Shown here piece after piece: positions 1 to 12,228 of a stretch of DNA of 64,000 bases (the stretch's first letter is position 1; each line of letters opens with the position of its first letter). The position numbers and the translations under genes were made by a program. The stretch comes from Arabidopsis thaliana. Lineage: Eukaryota > Streptophyta > Magnoliopsida > Brassicales > Brassicaceae. The notes under the pieces were generated by a model. It saw nothing but the letters and a program-made list of their open reading frames with translations, was not told the origin of the DNA and did no database searches. The stretch is from contig NC_003076.8 in the NCBI RefSeq assembly GCF_000001735.4, forward strand, positions 17,363,835 to 17,427,834, written 5' to 3'.

Positions 1-2497
1 ACTTTCATCAGCTTCCACTTTTTTGGACGATTCATTTCATTACCGAGGAAAAAGCAAATATTTATTATTTATAAGAAAATATTATAAATTAAAACAAAAA
101 GAAAAAAAAAAAAATTGAATATGAAGAGTTAAAATATGAAAAAAGTGGATTTTCGTAAGATCAAATAGCGTCAAAATCAAGACAACCCATGCTTTAGTAT
201 ATGTTTTAGTTTAATTTAATACAAGCTCGTAGCTTAAGAGCAAGTTCTTAAACTGATTTAGATAAGTTAATTTTATAGTATTTATCACAAAAATGAAAAG
301 TTGGTTGGAGTTATCATTGTGCTGGAGGACAACCGTTCAGCAGGTATGGCTCAATTATATTATTGAAAAATTAGATCCAATGGCAAATATTTTAAATTAA
401 GGGTGTGGTCATATGTTTTAAATTGGTCATATGATCTTCTATATAATATACACAACTATGATATATTTATTTTGGTATATAATTTTTTTTTTTTCCATTT
501 TCTTGTCTCTCTTCTTTCTTCTTTAAATAAATAAGATAATAGTACTTCTTTTTGCTTCCTCTCACATCTTTTGGCTTTGATTTTTAAAGAAAAATGATTC
601 AATTTACCTAACAGAATTTTCGATTTTCCAGGTTCTAATTTTTGAATAACAAAACATTGTATTTGAGAAATGAAAAAGTTTACAGAAAAAAATACATTAT
701 TATTTTGTTATAATTACCAATATATTGTTATATATAGACAACTATAATAGATAATTCTTTCAATACTTTAAAAAGCAGTATAAGAAGTTGTTTAACCTCT
801 AAACACCTATCTTAGATCGCATAAATTACTTTTTAAGCGTTGGAGTTAAGTTTCTTGTTAGGATATTGAGTTATGCGGTTCCAACCGGTTTTGAACTTAA
901 ACGTTCCTAAACATTCATAGCAGTTCTACCAGTGCACTCACTGTAAATCAGATGCATGGTTCAAGTGAGATATTTCTGTTAGGTTATTACAACCTATGCA
1001 TCCTAATATTTGTAAAAGAATATATGAATTTAAACATAACTTTTTTTTTTTATTTTAACTCAATTTTCTTACATCCCGAAATTAGTTATAGGGTGTCAAT
1101 GGTGGACATGATCATGGACATATAGAGAAGGGAGAGGATTTTGTGTTAAATTGGTGGAAAGATTTCTGCTACTAAATTGAAAAAAGAAAAATCCTACTAT
1201 ATTATTTGGGAAGTACATTTTAAATGTAACCTTAATTTTTGTAAGTAATTACATAGGTATGCCATTAAAAACAAAAAATTAAAGAGTAAATTAATTTATC
1301 TCTTTAAGGATTAAAAAGTCAAATACTAATTTAATTAATTAAATTTAATTAAAAAATAAAATACATTATTAATTTCCAAAAATAATAACCAATCAAAATC
1401 AACATATAAGATTTGATGTATAAATTTCAATTAATTTAATTTAATTAGAAAAACGAAATACATTATTAATTTCCGAAAAAGTAACCAATTAAAATCAACA
1501 AATTAGATTTGATATCTAAATTATCATATTAATTTTTTATTAATTAGTATAGTTCACTTCTCATCTTTATATGATTCTATTTTTTCGAAAAAATAAAATC
1601 ATCATTATAAAAAAAGAATTAGACTTTTTCGCATATGCCATAATTTGAATTTTTAAAAACGAATATAAATTGTTCAATACATGAAAAAATATTATAACGG
1701 GTGAAAAATAGATTTAAGAAAACTTTCTACTGAGTAACAGGTCATAATTTGAAATATTTATATTCAATTTCATACATATTATATTGAAAATTTATAATCT
1801 TATATACTACAATAATTAATAACATATTAGATTTTTTTTATGTGTATGATGTGATTCAATTTTTAATACAAGCTGGAAAATCCTAGAATTGACGGGTTTA
1901 GATCGATATTAATACAAGATGGTATACTACAGGTGAAACTCTTAAATTAACAATCAAACTACAAGTGTATAATCTTAAACACTAAACAATATAGATAATA
2001 TCAACAAAACATATACAACTCACTGTTTACTATACATTTAAAATCAAATAAAATAATATCATATATTTTTAAATCATCTTTACAGTAAAAGTTTTTAGTT
2101 TAACTAAAATATAAGCCTACATGCGGTATACTGCAGGTTAATATCTAGATTATAGGGCTTATTGGATCTAAAAACGGGTCATCAAAGATTTCCTAAACTG
2201 AAGCAAAATATACTGAATATTTGAATATCTATCTGTTACCAAATTATAAACAAAGAAGTTCGTAAAACAATTTAATAATTTTATATACGAAATCAATTAA
2301 ATCTTAATCACAGAAAAATTAGCACAAAAAAAAGTATTCAACAATTAAAAAATTATCAAATCTCTGTGTTATATAAGTTTTGATACTATATTTGAATAAA
2401 GTGTAATATACCTTTTCAATTTGTATTCTTCAACTAATAAAAGCTAACTAATATATTTGCTAATCTTATACCTATCAAAACCGACTATCGTTTATTA
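1..2497. other. AT-rich spacer with degenerate repeats
   Basis: I see no gene. The stretch is very AT-rich with long A and T runs. Two imperfect direct copies of about 95 bp lie at 1335-1429 and 1432-1523, with the shared ATACATTATTAATTTCC offset by 97 bp. Near 1913-1935 and 2122-2148 there are decayed sequences like GCGGTATACTGCAGG followed by CTAG. They resemble the 3' ends of the Helitron-like elements described below, but no complete element can be bounded. Confidence 0.6.
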
Positions 2498-3288
2498 TCT
2501 CTATAGTATTTTTGCAAGACTTTTTTTGGTGGATTTGGGTAAAAGTGCATTCGGGTCATAAGGTACATTCCCCTAATAAATAAATATAATGCACTCCTAT
2601 GTTATTAGCTAAAATGTTTAGATTATAATTCAAAGTCATATCATTAATAAAATTAATATTAATAAAATAAATGGCTTTTTGGTAAGACGGATTTGGAGGG
2701 ACGGGTTTTTGAATAAACATTAATAAAAAAGTAAAATATAATTAATCCACCGTTTCAATACGGGTTAAATCTTTAATTTATTATTTTTTAAAACTACTAA
2801 TATTAAACATATCAAATCATCCTAATTTAGAAAAGATTATATAAAACCAAAAATGTTATGTGGTATGTATAATGTTACTATATATAAAATTAAACTATAA
2901 AATATAAATGTATTAGAGAATGATACAATTTGCAAAACTTTTATATATAAAAAATAATTCTTAAAATTTTAAAATTACTTCTTTAAAAAAAATTACGGGA
3001 CGGGTAAAGAAATTACAGAACGGATTTTACTTTGGAATTGGGTTATATGGTGGATGTATTTGAATCATTATTTAAAAAAATTTAAAATATTATTAATATG
3101 CTGTTTTAATAGGGGTTAAAACTTTAGTTTTTTAACAATTGTCTCATTGATTCGGGGTATAGCGTTACCTAACAACAATTATAAACTGTAAAATATAAAT
3201 ATTTTTTAAAAATAAAATTTGCAAGTTTTAATATATATTACTTTTACAAAATAAATCGTCCCGCGGTATACCGCGGGTTTTAATCTAG
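2498..3288 (+). mobile_element. Non-autonomous Helitron-like element, copy 1
   Basis: The element starts with TC (TCTCTATAGTATTTTTGCA) directly after an A. It ends with CTAG directly before a T. The last 40 bases hold a perfect 18-bp GC-rich palindrome, CCCGCGGTATACCGCGGG, seven bases before CTAG. An A|TC...hairpin...CTRR|T layout is the known Helitron signature. Two more copies in this window (34055-34914 and 43581-44160, both reversed) share both ends, which supports the boundaries. There is no coding capacity, so it would be non-autonomous. The family name is not assigned. Confidence 0.6.
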
Positions 3289-4112
3289 TTAACTTGTTAT
3301 TTGTCTAGCCGTTTAGGGCACACTAGATTTTGGAATCGCAATTTAACTTGTATTCTATTCGTTTTAAATCTTTTCAGATAAAGTTCGTTCGACCATATTT
3401 TTGTTTTATATGATGGTTTGTATCTGATTAGAGCGTCAAAAAATGGTATCGAAAACAAATTTATCACCTTAACATTAGTCGACCACGAGTGCTTCAATTG
3501 AATAAAACAATATTCTTTGATGTTGATGCACAATTACGTTAGACAAAAAAAAAATCACTAGAACAATCTATGTTTAGAAGGGAGGAATCCTAAAATCAAA
3601 ACCATAATGTTGATCCTAAAAGACAACTAGTCGCCATAAAACGTAGAAATTGCATGTATAATTCTAGCAACCATCACTCAATTCAAGGTAAGGTCAACCA
3701 AAATTATAGAATAAAGTCATAAACCATAAATAATCAAAACCAAACCGAACCATTATATATAATTTTACATGGTTTTGTTTTTTATAAAACCGAAAAACCG
3801 TAAAAATCGAAAAATAAACCGTAACTAAACCGAATTAGATACGGTTTCTAACTGGTTTTGATTTTTGCAAAAACGATAAACCTTAAAACCGGAAAAATAA
3901 CTAAAACCAAACCGGAAAACGGTACGCCAAATTACTAATCATCTATTTCTACTTGTTAAATAATATTAGTAGGATCACAAACAGATACTTCCCAACAAAT
4001 TACATCTGTGCCCCTTTGTGATTCAAAGTTTCATTTCATTTCAAACTTGTATTATTAGCTCATATGATCATATTCCTTTAACCTTATCATCATCATCACT
4101 GTATTTCAAACT
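3289..4112. other. DCI1 upstream spacer
   Basis: No gene seen. From 3730 to 3930 there is a run of degenerate AACCGAA/CGGTTTT motifs in both orientations, a low-complexity pattern common in this genome. From 3960 to 4112 the sequence is less repetitive and should hold the DCI1 promoter and 5' leader. I could not pick out a clear TATA box. Confidence 0.5.
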
Positions 4113-5279
4113 ATGACAATGGAGTCATACAAAACCCTAGAAATCATTCGCAAGAACACTGATTCCTCCGTATTTCATCTCATCATCAACAGACCATCAC
4201 ATCTCAACGCCTTATCTCTCGATTTCTTCATCGAATTCCCCAAAGCTCTCTCATCTCTCGACCAAAATCCAGATGTCTCCGTCATCATCCTCTCCGGCGC
4301 CGGAAAACACTTCTGCTCCGGTATCGATCTCAATTCCCTCTCTTCAATCTCGACACAATCCTCCTCCGGTAACGACAGAGGACGATCTAGCGAGCAGCTA
4401 CGCCGTAAGATCAAGTCGATGCAAGCGGCGATTACAGCGATTGAACAATGCCGGAAACCTGTAATCGCCGCTATTCACGGCGCGTGTATCGGTGGCGGTG
4501 TTGATCTGATTACCGCTTGTGATATTAGGTATTGCTCTGAGGATGCGTTTTTCTCGATTAAAGAGGTTGATCTAGCGATTGTTGCGGATCTTGGTACACT
4601 TCAGCGATTACCGAGTATCGTTGGGTATGCTAACGCCATGGAATTGGCTTTAACTGCTCGGAGATTCTCTGGAAGTGAAGCAAAGGATCTTGGTTTGGTT
4701 TCTAAAGTTTTCGGATCTAAATCGGAGCTTGATAATGGCGTCACTACAATCGCCGAAGGTAATCAATCTAGTTTTGCTTAAATCTGTTGAATCTATGGTT
4801 GATTTGTTTCAATTTTGATTTCTGAGATGATTGAGAGTATGAGAATCACATTTTTGCTTAACTCTGCTGACTCTATGATCGATTTTTGTTTCGAGTTAGA
4901 TTCTGGGATGATTTAGGGTTCGAATCACGTTTTTCGAACGAATTTTCTCGGAATTCGTTTCATTTTTCGACTTTTCGTTTAATCGGTTGGTTAAGTCCTG
5001 TTGATTCTATGCTTGGTTTGTCTCAGTTTTGATTCCGAGATGGTTGATTTGTGAGGGAATGAGAATTGGAGTTTATGGATGTTTTCAGGAATAGGAGGCA
5101 AGTCTCCTTTAGCTGTGACAGGGACAAAGGCAGTGTTATTAAGAAGCAGAGAGGTGAGTGTAGAACAAGGACTTGACTATGTAGCAACTTGGAACTCGGC
5201 TATGCTTATATCAGATGATCTCAACGAAGCTGTTTCTGCTCAGATGATGAAAAGAAAACCTCGGTTTGCTAAACTTTGA
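4113..5279 (+). CDS. DCI1: Peroxisomal delta(3,5),delta(2,4)-dienoyl-CoA isomerase
   Basis: Two exons, 4113-4758 and 5089-5279, give 278 aa (837 nt with stop). The intron is GT-AG, splitting a Gly codon. The protein is a crotonase-fold enzyme that moves double bonds in 3,5-dienoyl-CoA to the 2,4-dienoyl form during beta-oxidation of unsaturated fatty acids with odd-position double bonds. Oxyanion-hole sequences are visible (HFCSGIDL around residue 70, HGACIGGGVDL around 125). Asp131, Glu151 and Asp159 have the same 20 and 8 residue spacing as the catalytic acids of the rat enzyme (Asp176, Glu196, Asp204). The C-terminus is AKL, a PTS1 signal, so import into peroxisomes is expected. A second Met at residue 3 could also serve as start. 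This matches At5g43280. Confidence 0.95.
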
Positions 5280-6346
5280 TACAGTCTCTCTGTTGCTTCT
5301 TTATCTTTCAAAGCTCTTCTGGTAACTAAAGTAATAAGATATTACTTCAAATAAGTTTAGTTATTGATAGTTCCCTAATTACGGATTAGGGCTATAGATA
5401 AAATGGTCTTCTACACATGAGAATATGATTAATACTCTGCACAATGCATATTGGTAAATGCTATACCTCAATGTTTATTAGTTTCTGTCTCTTCTCTCCA
5501 TTCATTTCACAGTGTATCTAGAAATCAGAGTATTTAAGGATATGAGCATCGACCGGAAGATTTCCAAGTATCTTATAATCTGATTTTCTAATACTTTTTG
5601 TTTTCCATTGGATCCGTTACCATGGAAATCTTTGCCGTGTCGATGCATGTAATCAGAATCATATCCATTACCTTATTGTCAGACACAACTGCATATACCA
5701 ACAGTGAGATGTGACATCTCCGGTGAACAGATTACAAACCTGTTGTGAACTCATCCATTCTGGTATCTAAAAACATTAAACAAGTACGGTGGAAACCATA
5801 AAATGGTCTTAATCAATTTAAACAAAGCAAAAAACGTCTCAAATCATATCGAATCAATCGTAAACATGGAGGGCATAAGAAACTGATCGAAATCTTCAAC
5901 TTCGAAAGCAGTCACACACAAAATTTTCTTTCGAGCAGGTGAAACTTCGGATAAAATAATTGCTTAGTTTCACTCAATAGACATGAAAATATACTATGAA
6001 ATTAGAAAATGGCTCAACCGGCTGAAGTAGAAGAAGCTAACCCTAAAGTTTTTAATCCTTTACCTTCTTTTTCTTTTCTTTCTTTATATTTGCCTCCCGC
6101 TTTAAAAAATTTGCAGTTTTTTAAAGAGTGATTGAAAATACTGTAATATGGTTTGCACATTTTAAAGAGTTGATAGAGTGCTTCTTAGGCTCGTCCATTA
6201 GCCGCAATCAGGATTAGTAGCCACACGGTCAGAGTTTTTTCAGGTTATGAGCTTATTCTTGTTTAGCTTTATGTTGATGAAGCACATTTGTAGGAACTTT
6301 ACTCATCTTTGTTTCGTTATTAAAAATTGTTTTATTGATTTGTTAG
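5280..6346. other. Spacer after DCI1
   Basis: The first 200 bases are probably DCI1 3' UTR. The rest shows no gene I recognise. A short open stretch starts at an ATG at 6010 but has no coding support. From about 6180 the sequence reads like intron next to the orphan exon at 6347. Confidence 0.4.
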
Positions 6347-6426
6347 ATGGTTTCTCGTGAACCTTTTATACCGCTCAAAGAGGATGAAGTAGCTGAAGTC
6401 AGAAGTGCCTTCTCTGGAAGAAATAG
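6347..6426 (+). pseudogene. Orphan exon resembling ESD4/ULP1A SUMO protease
   Basis: An 80-nt open segment is bounded by a good acceptor (TTTGTTAG) and donor (AG|GTATTTT). It encodes SREPFIPL, EDE, AEV and AFSGRNR in order. This is the conserved stretch just before the catalytic domain of the Arabidopsis ESD4-type Ulp1 SUMO proteases (family consensus REPFIPLT..EEAEV.RAFSGRNR, from memory). No neighbouring exons with the rest of the domain are visible within 1 kb. I therefore read it as a relic of a duplicated or transposon-captured gene, not a working gene. Confidence 0.6.
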
Positions 6427-6640
6427 GTATTTTCAGAAGCTTTTGCATGTCATGTGATTTACTTATAGGATTTTAACCAGTTTTATTGCTATCTCAGATC
6501 GAATTTTTAGATTATTATATTGAGTGCAATACAAAACTTTTAGATTATTATACATGCATGTTCATTATAAAAAGAATGAACATTAGACAGTAATATAATT
6601 TTTTTTTCTTTTTATTAATGTTTAACAAAATTACAATGCC

Positions 6641-7023
6641 TTAACCATGAGTATGATGAATATGACTATAACTGCAACGACAAAGTTTTCTTTCAAAACT
6701 ACATGTGCGAATATACCTATCTCTTCTCATACAAGCTCTTGCGCAATCAAAACAATAACCAATTTTGCCTATTTTAAGTATTTGGTTCAGTGAACGTGGA
6801 TCGAAAGGACTTGCTACTGGATTGAAAGGATATATTCTCTCTTCTTCACTAGATTCCTTTATAAGTATTGATGTACCTATCAAATTTTGAAAAGATATAT
6901 CAAATTCTTAAACAATTTTTTGTTGTTGATTATAATACTGATATATTATCCTAATTAAATAAATTTAGACTTACATGAAGAAACAAAAATTAATAGAGTT
7001 AAAAATATAAAAATCAACTTCAT
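6641..7023 (-). CDS. Defensin-like / LCR-type secreted cysteine-rich peptide
   Basis: Two exons on the minus strand, 7023-6975 and 6876-6641, joined across a GT-AG intron within a Cys codon, give 94 aa. Residues 1-16 (MKLIFIFLTLLIFVSS) form a hydrophobic signal peptide encoded by its own short exon, as is usual for plant defensin-like (DEFL/LCR) genes. The mature part has six Cys at about 58, 61, 65, 75, 82 and 84, plus one at 17 by the cleavage site. The C-C-C...C...CxC tail is typical of the fold, and the last residues are His-rich. An unusually long acidic linker (residues 23-50) separates signal and Cys core. A TATA-like box reads TATAAATA at 7148-7141. Function unknown; secreted defence or signalling peptide is the family expectation. 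Probably At5g43285. Confidence 0.75.
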
Positions 7024-8152
7024 TTCTTCATAGAAATTAACCAATACCACAAAAAAAAAATTACAAAAAAAATTTGTGAATCGTTTTGAATTCTTTTTTC
7101 TTTTGTTTTGTGCTGGAGTTATTAAAACAATATACAGTCATATTTATAGGCTCTATAGATACATATGTTATACAAAGAGTTAATTTTCAAATAAACGTTT
7201 TATTTTGTTATAAACGAAAGTTAAGTAACCTATGTATGTTTGTTTTTGTTTTTAAACTATAATTGTTTTGTTACATCATGAGGTTTTCAACCCACCCTAC
7301 ACATGGATTTATTCTATACATATTCATAAAATTCAAATTCAATTAATAGTAGTTATTAAAATGTGTTATTTATTGGTATAACTGATAACATACATCTAAT
7401 AAGTACATACAATTAGCGGTTTTAAACTTTAAAATTTAAAATTACTATTGAGGCAAACATTTTATTTAAAATAAATATATAAGTCAAGGAACTAATAAAT
7501 ATATATAATATATAAATTGATTAGAAATGATTAATAATTTATATTATATATACCAACTCAAGATGCCTATCTTGCTTTTCTAACAAAACATAAATTACTT
7601 TTTGATTCCTTATTTATATTTATGATCTTATAGATGACCAAATCATTTTATTTCATACATGCCTCGAATCTATCCAAACTCTTTGTACATATGTATATCT
7701 TTTTTTTTTTTAATTGCGTAAATGATTTCTTAACCAAAAATTCCATAAATCCCCTTATTTGTTTTTCTTTTTTTGAACAAACACCTTCGACTTGTTATCT
7801 ATAGAGACCATATATTTTTTAAAGTTATATAAACAAAATATTTTAAGATGTAAACTGATTAATTTATAAGATTTGGTATTAAGTTTTTTCAATATTTTTA
7901 TAAGTTTAAAACTAAAAACATTTTTCAAAATTTGTAGAATTTTGTTCCGGGATCGCTATCAACTTAACGGAAGTGGCAATATCAAACATATTAAATATTT
8001 CTTGAAACTCTTTAGATGTATTTATTGTGTAGATGAGCAAAATAAATTTATTTAAACGTAAAAAGTTTAGAAGAAAAATAAAACTTTCTCCGGTTATGAT
8101 AAAGAAGTTTAATTTTATATTTTTTTAATATTTTCAAATAATTTTTTATTTA
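7024..8152. other. Spacer between cysteine-rich peptide gene and WRKY49
   Basis: The first 130 bases hold the leader and TATA-like box of the peptide gene. The rest is AT-rich with T runs and no supportable gene. An open frame at 7873-8055 is low-complexity, Phe/Lys/Ile-rich and without homology I can recognise. Confidence 0.5.
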
Positions 8153-9249
8153 TCAAGAAGCTGTCAAAACACTGTCCCTGGTAGGAATATTTTTCATTGC
8201 CGGAGCTACCACATCTTCTAGAAGCCCTTGTTGCGGCCGACACTGATCAACCGGAAAAAACAATCCCTCTTCGAGATTTGCCGGTGTGTTTTCTTGGGCT
8301 TTATTGACTGGATGATTTTGGTTGGTGAGCTCACCTAATTGTGCTTCTTTGCTCTCTTCTTGGGTTTGAGATTTTTTGTTCATATCTTGAGCATTATGTT
8401 TATGTATTTTCGTTTTTTTATTGGGCCATTGACGTGTCTTATCGGGTAGGAAGAAAGGGTAAGTATAGTGGAAGTGGAAACCTTCGTAGGTAATGATATA
8501 TGTGTTAGACTCATCAATTGATCTCTCCACTTGCTTCTTTGCATTGCATATTGGGTTTGTGCACTTGTAATAACTCCTAGACATATATCACAAATATAGT
8601 AACATTAGGCTTGTGACCGAAAACTAAGTATACTAAATAAAACTTCCATATGTTGATTTTAATACGTATCATTTTGGCCGAACCAAAGAAGTTCGATATG
8701 CATATACAATTCTAAAACGGAGAATGCATATATGTACCTTGGGTTAGGGCTATTTTTGATTGATTTTTGGCCATATTTTCTCCATTTGTATCCATCATCA
8801 CACATTCCATTACTATTGTTCTTCACCTTTAAAGTGTACCTATCCACCTTGCTCAAAGTACTTCTTTCCAAAAGAGGAACTCTATACATAAATATAAAGG
8901 AACTCATGAGTACTTATTATTAAAGGGCTATACTAAACATAAGGCAAAGAGATGTATTCTTGTAATTAAAAAAATAAATATCAATTACTTACGTTGATTT
9001 AGAGATTTCTCGGACTGGGTGGGTCAGGGGTTCGACCAAGGCCAGAGCGTTTGCAATATCTTGGATTCGTGGACCGGAGTAAAGTGTTGATGTGACGAAC
9101 TTGTTGGCAATGAAATCTTCATTTGGCATGAGCCCATGCATATGATGTTGGTCTTGAGGCAGAAAGAAAAGAGGTGGCTCATAAACAAAAGGATCTTCAA
9201 CGGCGTTGTTTCCACACCTTCTTGCCCACTGATAACCTTCTTCTTCCAT
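8153..9249 (-). CDS. WRKY49: WRKY transcription factor
   Basis: Three exons, 9249-8993, 8881-8738 and 8576-8153, give 274 aa. The WRKY domain covers about residues 113-170: DDGYKWRKYGQK with WRKYGQK at 119-125, then Cys139, Cys144, His168 and His170. The C-X4-C-X23-H-X-H zinc finger is of the group II type. The second intron splits the Arg codon before SYYKC, the conserved intron position of most WRKY genes. The protein should bind W-boxes (TTGAC[C/T]) in the nucleus. Exon 2 could also begin two bases later at a second AG, but only the first choice keeps the WRKY frame. The C-terminal 100 residues are Gln/Asn/Lys-rich and poorly conserved. The leader just upstream is strongly CT-rich on the coding strand (9280-9320). 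Matches At5g43290. Confidence 0.95.
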
Positions 9250-10360
9250 ATGAGTATGGGGACAAGAAAACTTATGCGAGCTGGTGGTGAGGGGGAGAGG
9301 GGGAGAGGGAGAGAGGGATTCTTTATTCTTTTAACTTTTAAGAGTAACGTGTGTTGAATTTCTATTTACTTTTCTTTTTTTGAGGAGGGGATCTACACGA
9401 GTTATATATAATACCAAAATTAGTCATGTGGATTCAGTTTTGTTATACTTGAGTTATATGCCATATTATTGTTTTTAATAAATTATCTACATTAATTAAT
9501 GTGTTGAATTTATATCAATTTATCTTTTATCTCTAAGTTTTGTTTTGCACAACATTATTATAATCGTTAATAAACATAAAAACACTATTATCATTGATTT
9601 TTACTTTTTGGAATGTCCACCATCTTTTCACACGTATCGATTTACACTAGTTTAGAGATAGTTTTGGAGGAATCCAAATAGTTTAGATATGAAATGTATA
9701 TATGTATAAATGATTTTTTTTTTTGAGCTTCTAACTTGTTGCTTTAAAAAAACTTATTATATCCAGAACTATTATTTATACCTAATTAAAAAATTTACCT
9801 CATTAGATTTGGCATCGAAATTTTGGACGCGGCAAAATAAAGTTTTCTAACTTCAGAGAGTGAGTCACAGCTAGGATTCCGTGATTGAAAACTAGGAGCA
9901 TGATGTATGTTCTACTCTTCAAGACCACATCGTCCACATGATAAGAATATCAAACAAATTATGGTCGTTCTTTTCCATAGACACGAGGAGAATGTCTGGG
10001 ATTTGATAAGTTGGTTTATGCTTATACCTTACGTCAAGATGCATTATGATCGGCTAACTATCATGATCACAACAAAATGAGATAAATTCTCCAAATTGGA
10101 CTGAATTTTTCTGATATACATCGATAATACTAACACAAAGCACTATTATACATGTGTGGGTTATACATAGTTTTTCTTAGAAATGTAAGGCAATAATGCA
10201 TATTTCGTATGCACTGAACTTGCGACAGCCTATAACATTACCATTAAATTTAGGGTCATCTTATCATTATTGCTTTTTTTTTGTCTTTAGATAGGTTTCT
10301 AGTAATGTCCATATATTTCATGAATCAACCGTCGTGGATAACTTTGAAGCTTATATCTTA

Positions 10361-10697
10361 GGCCCCATAACATTGATAATATCGAGTTATTTTTGGTTGC
10401 TATGTGGCTTTGACTTTCGAACATAAAGACAAAAATATAGTGTGACCAGCTGGTGGACAAAAAACCGTTTGGGTTGACTTAGTGGGTTTAGGTTTTGTTG
10501 TCTTTTAGTCATTGAGGAATTGGTTTTGGATCTTAACCACCACGCTTGAAATAGATTTTTTTATTTTATTTTTGGTATCATTTAACAAAGTCAACCGTTT
10601 AGTGTTTTAATATTTTGTTGTCTCAGTCATAGTTAACGTTAACGTACGTACTATCTTGTTGTCTCAGTCATTCAAGAAGGGTTTTAAATTTATAGGG
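10361..10697. repeat. Direct repeat, copy A, with W-boxes
   Basis: Shares a long series of blocks with 11153-11492 in the same order: CATTGATA, GTTGCTATGT, AAAGACAAAA, AGCTGGTGGACAAAAAA, GGGTTGACTTAGTGGG, TTGAGGAATTGGTT, TCATTTAACAAAGTCAACCG and TTCAAGAAGGGTTTT. It contains TTGAC cores in both orientations, which are W-boxes. It lies upstream of WRKY49 on the minus strand. Confidence 0.75.
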
Positions 10698-11152
10698 TAA
10701 ATTAGCTAAATAACTTTACAGTTGTAAATATATACGTAAATAACCAATAACAGAAATTTATTGAAATATCGTTTTACTTTCTTTGCCAAATTTTGACCAA
10801 ATTGTTTTGCGGATGAGAACCATGTTATTTTGTAAAAACATTTGCGGTAAACTGACATTTTTTTTTCGTGGTCTAGGGAAAATGTCTTCTTTCTACCTAA
10901 TAATGAAACATGGATCTGCTATAAACCCGTATTTCCGAAAATCACATGTTAAGAATTATCATTTAAAAAAAAATTGATGATATCTCATGACGTAGAAAGT
11001 TTCCTGAACTACTATAATGTAATACGTAATATGTTATCGAAAAGCGATATTTAGCAATATTCCCTTGAGTCTTTGGCACATGATTTGGCAGAAAATCTTA
11101 TCGGTCATATTACACAGGCTAAATGAACGAAACTCTGCCATTGATATAGGGA

Positions 11153-11492
11153 ATAGGCCCATGATATTGATAAAATCAAGTTTCCTTTTGTTGCTATGTC
11201 GCTTTGACTTGCTACGTAAAGACAAAAGTATAATGTGACTAGCTGGTGGACAAAAAAAGGTTTGGGTTGACTTAGTGGGCTTTAGTGTTGTTGTTGTCTG
11301 TGTGATTTGATTGAGGAATTGGTTGTAATGGAAGTTTCTGCTCAAATCATTTAACAAAGTCAACCGTTTAGTTTTTGTTTTTTTTTTTAAATTTGCAGTT
11401 TGCATTTATAGTTAATGTTAACGGTATATATATGTAGAGAGTATCAGAATTTTTTGATCCATTCAAGAAGGGTTTTTAAGGATATGGAGTAA
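11153..11492. repeat. Direct repeat, copy B, with W-boxes
   Basis: This is the second copy of the block at 10361-10697, offset by about 790 bp and diverged by substitutions and small indels. It retains GGGTTGACTTAGTGGG and AAAGTCAACCG, so the W-box cores survive in both copies. Confidence 0.75.
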
Positions 11493-12063
11493 TAATTTTA
11501 CTATTTCCATTGTTAAAGTAAATACCCAAACTCTAATAATTTTTTTAAAAAAATGAATCACCAAACAAAAAATAATAATTAAAATGTCTTTTGTATTAAC
11601 GTATAGGTATGTTATTTTCTTAAATTTCTTGTTGTCAGATAAAATAACATGATTAAAGACCATGCTATCTTTAGATTACACATGAAATTTTGAAAAAAAT
11701 GAATTGTTGATGAAGAAAAGATTTTCAAATTTTATAAGTTTCACTAATTAAATAATTAACATATATGTTGATGATTCCATGAAGTTTTTCATCAAGTTTG
11801 ATTTTCACCAATCTCGATTATTTATATTGGAGAGAACCTAGTAGTTCTGACGAACATGAAAACTATAATTGTCATCCATGAAATTTATGATTATTTTGAA
11901 AATTAAGAACCAAATTAAAAGTCTTTCAAGAAATCTATAGAAACCCCTTGACATTTATAATCACATTAGAAGTGAAAAATTGTCATGGAAGAAGGTCTAA
12001 TTGAGTTCAGACAAAACAATTGAACAGGAAATCATCTAAGGAAGTAATATCTCGACATTAAGA

Positions 12064-12228
12064 TGTCAAATTGATGGTTCATGGAAGTTTTATGATTCTA
12101 CTTGTGCGTTTAAGTTGGATTTGTCAGCAAAGCGATGCACAAATAATGCTACTAGGATCAATATGTCACCGACAGAGTTCTTTGCCTCTTCACTTGGAGA
12201 TGGAAACATTAATATGAGGTATGAATAA
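12064..12228 (+). pseudogene. Possible RNase H-like retroelement relic
   Basis: An uninterrupted 54-codon frame begins CQIDGSW and continues FYDSTCAFKLDLSAKR before TAA at 12226. A Cys-x-x-Asp-Gly-Ser-Trp opening is typical of the RNase H domains of plant LINE-derived proteins, where the Asp is catalytic. Nothing upstream or downstream extends it, and the later RNase H motifs are not recognisable. This is a weak call made from the motif alone. Confidence 0.35.

Noticed and set aside
7873..8055. 60-codon plus-strand frame
   Set aside because: Low complexity (Phe, Lys, Ile, Leu), no conserved motif, in a spacer.
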